Below, piece by piece: positions 60,309 to 64,000 of a stretch of 64,000 bases of DNA. Location: assembly GCA_963923035.1 (NCBI GenBank), contig CAWUKT010000023.1, forward strand, positions 21,306 to 85,305. Reading direction: 5' to 3'. The DNA is from CAWUKT01 sp963923035 (GTDB lineage: Bacteria > Bacteroidota > Bacteroidia > J057 > JADKCL01). A model generated the notes under the pieces. That model saw only the letters and a program-made list of their open reading frames with translations. It did not search any database and had not been told where the DNA came from. How positions within the stretch are numbered: the stretch's first letter is position 1; every line of letters starts with the position of its first letter. A program made the position numbers and the translations under genes.

Positions 60309-60734
60309 ATGGATATTGAGCGTGTCATTCTGTTCCAGATCGATAAGACCAGTAAGCTGTCCAAGCTGTATTCACAGCGGGAATTCGACCGAATCGGACT
60401 GGGGATCACCGTTGACCAGTGGGTCCTCCTGAAGATCATTGGCGAAAATGATGGCTTGACCCAGAAGGAATTGGCGGCCAAGTCTTACCGGGATCCGGCC
60501 TCGATCACCCGGACCTTGGACATCCTCGGCAAGAAAGGCCTCGTCGAACGCCGCCCCGTTCCCAAAGACCGGCGCCAGTACAGCATTTGCCTGAAACCGG
60601 AAGGCTCCAAGTTCATCGACACCAACTTCCCCCTCATCCAACAGATGCGGTCCAAAAGTGTGGAGGGGCTCTCCGAGCAAGATCTGAGCGACCTGATGCG
60701 GATCTTGGGGCGCATCCAGGAGAACTTCAGTTAA
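60309..60734 (+). CDS. MarR-family regulator
   Basis: I start at ATG 60309 (MDIERVILFQID), giving 141 aa. The winged helix is clear: 'LTQKELAAKSYRDPASITRTLDILGKKGLVERRPVPKDRRQYSICLKPEG' (about 48-97), flanked by dimerisation helices. It probably represses itself and the NTF2-like gene downstream through the TTGAT/ATCAA repeats on both sides. The ligand is unknown. Confidence 0.93.
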   Translation: MDIERVILFQIDKTSKLSKLYSQREFDRIGLGITVDQWVLLKIIGENDGLTQKELAAKSYRDPASITRTLDILGKKGLVERRPVPKDRRQYSICLKPEGSKFIDTNFPLIQQMRSKSVEGLSEQDLSDLMRILGRIQENFS

Positions 60735-60750
60735 AAATTTTATCCATTTA

Positions 60751-60764
60751 ATTGATGTATCAAT
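60751..60764. promoter_or_regulatory. Candidate MarR operator 2
   Basis: ATTGAT-gt-ATCAAT is a perfect inverted repeat with the same half-site as operator 1, 60 bases before the NTF2-like gene. Confidence 0.5.
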
Positions 60765-60823
60765 TTTTGATAACGAAACGAAATAACATTCCATTTATCA
60801 TACCATCCATTAATCACCAGATC

Positions 60824-61249
60824 ATGAAGCATTTTATGTTCATCCTTACTTTGACCCTCCTCGCCTCTACGGCCAGCCAGGCCCAGAATTCTGATGTACA
60901 GGCCATTCACGCCACTATCGAGGCGTTTGCGCAAGCCGGCGACGACAACAATGCCGATCGCCTGGCGGAAGTTCTTGACGACAACTACCAGGTTGTGATG
61001 AACCAGCTGTTTGGCAGCCAGGAAGTCAGCGTGATGCCCCGGGCCATCTACCTCGAAAAGATTCGCAGCAAGGAATTTGGCGGGGATGACCGGGAAGTGA
61101 CCGTCGAATCCGTCCTCCTCAATGGCCTGACGGCCTCCGCCAAAGTTTCACTGGTTGGCGAAAAAATGACGGCAGTCTCCATCCTGACCTTGGTCAAAGA
61201 TGCTGAAGGCCAGTGGAAATTGATCGGAGATATGCCCGCCATCAATTGA
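60824..61249 (+). CDS. Exported NTF2-like (DUF4440/lumazine-binding type) protein
   Basis: I start at ATG 60824 (MKHFMFILTLTLLAST), giving 141 aa with a signal peptide ending SQAQ. The rest is an NTF2-like cone fold: 'DVQAIHATIEAFAQAGDDNNADRLAEVLDDNYQVVMN', 'PRAIYLEKIRSKEFGG' and 'ILTLVKDAEGQWKLIGDMPAIN'. Such periplasmic proteins bind small molecules. It is downstream of the MarR gene and behind its second operator, so it is likely induced with it. Confidence 0.85.
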   Translation: MKHFMFILTLTLLASTASQAQNSDVQAIHATIEAFAQAGDDNNADRLAEVLDDNYQVVMNQLFGSQEVSVMPRAIYLEKIRSKEFGGDDREVTVESVLLNGLTASAKVSLVGEKMTAVSILTLVKDAEGQWKLIGDMPAIN

Positions 61250-61309
61250 TCCGATTGCTCTTTTCTCTCAGGGGACTGCTCCTACCGGGCGGTCCCTTTT
61301 TGCTTTCCC

Positions 61310-62830
61310 CTACCCTTCTGACGCTTCCCGATTCTTCCGCAGGCTCTCCCGGATGGGAATCCCTTCCAGGCGACTTTCGGTCCACAGGATCAACTCGGGC
61401 ACGCCCAACGGATACAGGCGGTCTCCCTGGTCGCCAATTGCGACCAATTGGTCCCGCATTTCTTGCAGGATGGCCCGCGACGCTTCGGAATCGGGCGTCG
61501 CATTGCCCAGCTTCTGCATGCTGGAAATCAAGACCTTCTCGTAGGGATAGAGCCGGTTGGCCCGGCGGAAAGAGCGGTAGGCGGATCGGACCAAATAGGC
61601 CTGGAGGTCCAGGTTTCCCAGTTCGTATTGGAGGACGGTCTGGAAGATCTTAGCAAAATCCCGGATGTCCTTCCGCTCAGATTGGCCGGGCAGGTGGAGA
61701 ATGCGCAGGAGCCATTTGTTGGCTTGGGGGAAGCTCTCTTCGATGAAAAAGAACATCGTGATGGAGTAAAAAAAGGACAGCTGCTTGGCGGGGGGGAGCT
61801 CCTTTCCGGCCCCCGCCAACCAGGTTTCGATCTCCCTGATCAGGACTTGACCTGCCTGCGGAGGCAGGAAATTCAGGGTATAGCTCAGTTGCAAATTGTA
61901 GGTGATGCGCTCCAGGGTGAATTGAAGGCCGGGGTGCTGGAAAGGAAAGGCCCGGATTTCGGTGAGGATGGAGACGAGGAATTCGTCGTGGATGCCCGCG
62001 TACAGCGCGGTGTTCATGGTATTGTTGAGGATATTGAGGAAGGTGGCGGGCGCTTCTTCGATTTCGTGGGGCCGGTCTTTCCATGCTCCCAGGACGGCTT
62101 TTAGGCGTCGAAAGGCCTCGTGGGGATTTCCCTGAAGGTAATCCCAGTTGGCGTGGGCGCGTTCGGAGTCGCTCCAGGCGGAGAAGTGGTCGGGCTGGGG
62201 GAGTGAATTCGCTTCGGAAAACCAATCGGGCTTTTGGAGGAGGGTGGATTTCCCGCGTTGTTGACGTCGCAGGACGGAACGGCTATGGGCCAGGAAAAAG
62301 GAGGCTTGGTAGCTCCGGATAAAGTTTTCCAAGCGCTGTTCCATTTCCCTTTCTTCGACCTGATCAATGGCATTCCCCTGCGCCAAATCCAATTTCCATT
62401 CCCACTCTTTCAATTGGAGCGCCGCCAGATCATTTCTCGTTTTTTCCGCCCTTTGCATCCCTTTTTTCAGCCTCCGCCGGCATTCCCCGTACATTTTCCG
62501 TTCGAACAACAGGTCCAAGTCCAACAATAGCCGCGTCAACTCCCAGTGCGTGCCTCCCTTGGTGTTCATGTTCCGCAAGGCCTTTAGGATCAGCTCCAAC
62601 AATCGGTTTTGCAGGGAAGGGAGGTGCTTTTCGAGTGAGGTTCCCTTGATTCGAGCATCCAGCGCCTCCGGGGAGTAATCGGGCATTTCGACGAGGATGT
62701 CCAACAATTCCAACGGACGGGAAGACTTTTTCCCGGAGGAAAACTCGGCAAACAATCTGATATAGCGCTTTTCGGATTTGCTCAGGCCACGGACCAAATT
62801 GTACAAGGAAATTCCCTTCTTGCTTTTCAT
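61310..62830 (-). CDS. 506-aa 'SKSEKR'-type helical-repeat protein, paralogue of 11066-12589
   Basis: It opens with LYNLVRGLSKSEKRYIRLFAE and ends with 'YPLGVPELILWTESRLEGIPI', matching the opening and closing blocks of the protein at 11066. The middle is helical with a basic coiled-coil near residues 125-150. No export signal. Both paralogues lie divergently next to an orphan gene. Function unknown; a protein-interaction scaffold is plausible. Confidence 0.85.
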   Translation of the reverse strand: MKSKKGISLYNLVRGLSKSEKRYIRLFAEFSSGKKSSRPLELLDILVEMPDYSPEALDARIKGTSLEKHLPSLQNRLLELILKALRNMNTKGGTHWELTRLLLDLDLLFERKMYGECRRRLKKGMQRAEKTRNDLAALQLKEWEWKLDLAQGNAIDQVEEREMEQRLENFIRSYQASFFLAHSRSVLRRQQRGKSTLLQKPDWFSEANSLPQPDHFSAWSDSERAHANWDYLQGNPHEAFRRLKAVLGAWKDRPHEIEEAPATFLNILNNTMNTALYAGIHDEFLVSILTEIRAFPFQHPGLQFTLERITYNLQLSYTLNFLPPQAGQVLIREIETWLAGAGKELPPAKQLSFFYSITMFFFIEESFPQANKWLLRILHLPGQSERKDIRDFAKIFQTVLQYELGNLDLQAYLVRSAYRSFRRANRLYPYEKVLISSMQKLGNATPDSEASRAILQEMRDQLVAIGDQGDRLYPLGVPELILWTESRLEGIPIRESLRKNREASEG

Positions 62831-62951
62831 ACTTAGAGATACAAAAAATATGCCTTAATAGACCCTTTTATGGCTAAATTTCGACTGGAATAGAGAAATA
62901 GAAACGCAAAAAAGCAGAACGAATTGGATTTTATACTTGCTTTCCCCTCAC

Positions 62952-62959
62952 TAGGTTTG
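62952..62959 (+). promoter_or_regulatory. Possible -7 element of the 306-aa gene
   Basis: TAGGTTTG is an exact match to TAnnTTTG. The -33 position (19 bases upstream) reads TTTT or TTTA rather than TTTG, so the promoter is weak or regulated. Confidence 0.4.
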
Positions 62960-62997
62960 TTCCATCAACATCAACCTACCTAAAACCCTTTCCCAAG

Positions 62998-63918
62998 ATG
63001 AAAACAACAACCAATGATTCCCGCTGCATTACCATCAACCGTTTCACTTTCCAGGAGAATCCAGTCTACACTCGTCTGGAAGTGTATTATATCAATCAGC
63101 AAGGCGAAACCACGCATTTCCCCCTTTTACAGGGCGAACACAATAACCTGGGCGATGGTGAATTAACCCAATCCATCCCCATTTCAAATCGGGAAAAAAC
63201 CTGTCCCAATGCAGACGGCCCAGTCTTACTCACTTTGCATGCGTACTTCAGCGAAGAGGAGTACCGAACTTTTGAAATGTCCCTGGATTCCATCAATCCT
63301 GACGAAGGCTGGCTGTGCTGGCGATTCACCGACGAAGAGGATGGCATGCGGTACCAGAACATTGGAAATTACAACGCAGAAGATATCCACCTGGCCCTGA
63401 CCTTACAGGAAGACGGCGGCATCCTGATCATCGGCGATTGTGACATGGACCCCGCTCCCAAGCTCAATGTCTATGCGGTCCGGAATGGCGTGCAGGAGGG
63501 GCAATTTGCAGAATTGATCTACGGAAATGACAGCCCGAATGGTGAGACCAGATTCAAGGCCATTCCTTCGGAAACGGCCATCCACATCGAATCGCGCCCC
63601 TTGCCCATCATCGGGCAACATCCGCAAGCGACAGCCCGGGGATTCGATCCGGTCGAGATTACAGTTCTGGCCAAGCAAACAGACGGTGGCCTCGCGGTCA
63701 GTAAATTCCGCTGTTACTGGCTGATTCGGCGGCAGGGAAGCAGCGCGTTCATCGACCTCGAATTCTGGTACTACCTGGACGGCGACTTGCGCACCCGCCA
63801 GCGGGTCAAGCGGATCACATGCATGGACCTGTTCTACCAATTCGTCGAGATCGTCCTCGACCACGATGGCGAAGCCTTCCGCATCAAGGACCTGAACCTG
63901 ATAGAAAAATTTACTTAG
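62998..63918 (+). CDS. 306-aa orphan protein
   Basis: The protein has no signal peptide or membrane helix and is rich in beta-strand ('LEVYYINQQGETTHFPLL', 'FIDLEFWYYLDGDLRTRQRVKRITCMDLFYQF'). I recognise no domain. It is divergent from the second SKSEKR gene with a 167-base intergenic space and is closed by its own terminator, so it is a single-gene transcript. Confidence 0.75.
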   Translation: MKTTTNDSRCITINRFTFQENPVYTRLEVYYINQQGETTHFPLLQGEHNNLGDGELTQSIPISNREKTCPNADGPVLLTLHAYFSEEEYRTFEMSLDSINPDEGWLCWRFTDEEDGMRYQNIGNYNAEDIHLALTLQEDGGILIIGDCDMDPAPKLNVYAVRNGVQEGQFAELIYGNDSPNGETRFKAIPSETAIHIESRPLPIIGQHPQATARGFDPVEITVLAKQTDGGLAVSKFRCYWLIRRQGSSAFIDLEFWYYLDGDLRTRQRVKRITCMDLFYQFVEIVLDHDGEAFRIKDLNLIEKFT

Positions 63919-63946
63919 GGTTTGTTTTCATCTATGTTTTGTTCTG

Positions 63947-63980
63947 GAGGCTGTCTCAAAAGAGGCGGCCTCTTTTGTTA
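63947..63980 (+). terminator. Rho-independent terminator
   Basis: Eleven-base arms (63947-63957 and 63962-63972, with G-T pairs) around an AAAA loop are followed by TTTTGTTA, 28 bases after the 306-aa gene. Confidence 0.75.
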
Positions 63981-64000
63981 TCCATAAAAAAGCGTTGGCA

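Overview
The window is chromosomal DNA from a member of the Bacteroidota, most likely a Saprospiria/Lewinella-type marine or sludge bacterium. The evidence: several secreted proteins end in type IX secretion (T9SS) sorting domains of type A ('YPNPTSG...') or type B ('FTPNDDGVNDFF'); there is a PorP/SprF-like protein and a PorE-like OmpA protein; Bacteroidota-type promoters (TTTG-N19-TAnnTTTG) can be seen; Shine-Dalgarno sites are scarce; and coding GC is moderately high. No rRNA, CRISPR array, integrase or transposase was seen.

1-14175 looks like a defence island, mostly on the minus strand. From 10857 down to 6481 runs a tightly packed four-gene operon: a 142-aa cysteine-containing protein, a pentein-fold guanidine deiminase-like enzyme with all four catalytic residues, a 609-aa PAZ-less prokaryotic Argonaute with a degenerate PIWI catalytic site, and a 337-aa protein with two C-terminal membrane helices. 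After a 110-base gap with two hairpins comes a second overlapping trio: an adenine-N6 DNA methyltransferase, an unrecognised 852-aa protein, and a large DExH helicase with a zinc-finger insert that runs off the window. A 507-aa protein of the 'SKSEKR' type (divergent) and a TIGR04141/DUF6119-like protein close the island. The Argonaute-deiminase-membrane combination matches no named system known to me and is the main candidate for something new.

14429-36600 is mostly housekeeping and metabolism: a secreted PKD protein, a two-component system, a radical SAM enzyme beside a sterol-desaturase-type hydroxylase, an FAD oxidoreductase with an AraC regulator, purK-purE, an SDR, bestrophin with an AraC regulator, an AidB-like acyl-CoA dehydrogenase, a fatty acid desaturase, trigger factor and tRNA-Leu.

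36610-51000 holds the (p)ppGpp synthetase/hydrolase and then a surface/secretion cluster: a secreted endonuclease I coupled to an OmpA-like 'choice-of-anchor L' protein, and the triad giant type-B adhesin / PorP-SprF / PorE-like OmpA protein. 51199-64000 carries a secreted caspase-like protein, an ArsR-controlled oxidoreductase, a G8-domain protein, a beta-helix protein with a small partner, GrpB, a second secreted beta-helix protein, a MarR-controlled NTF2-like protein, a second SKSEKR paralogue and a 306-aa orphan.

All assignments rest on reading motifs by eye; no database search was run.
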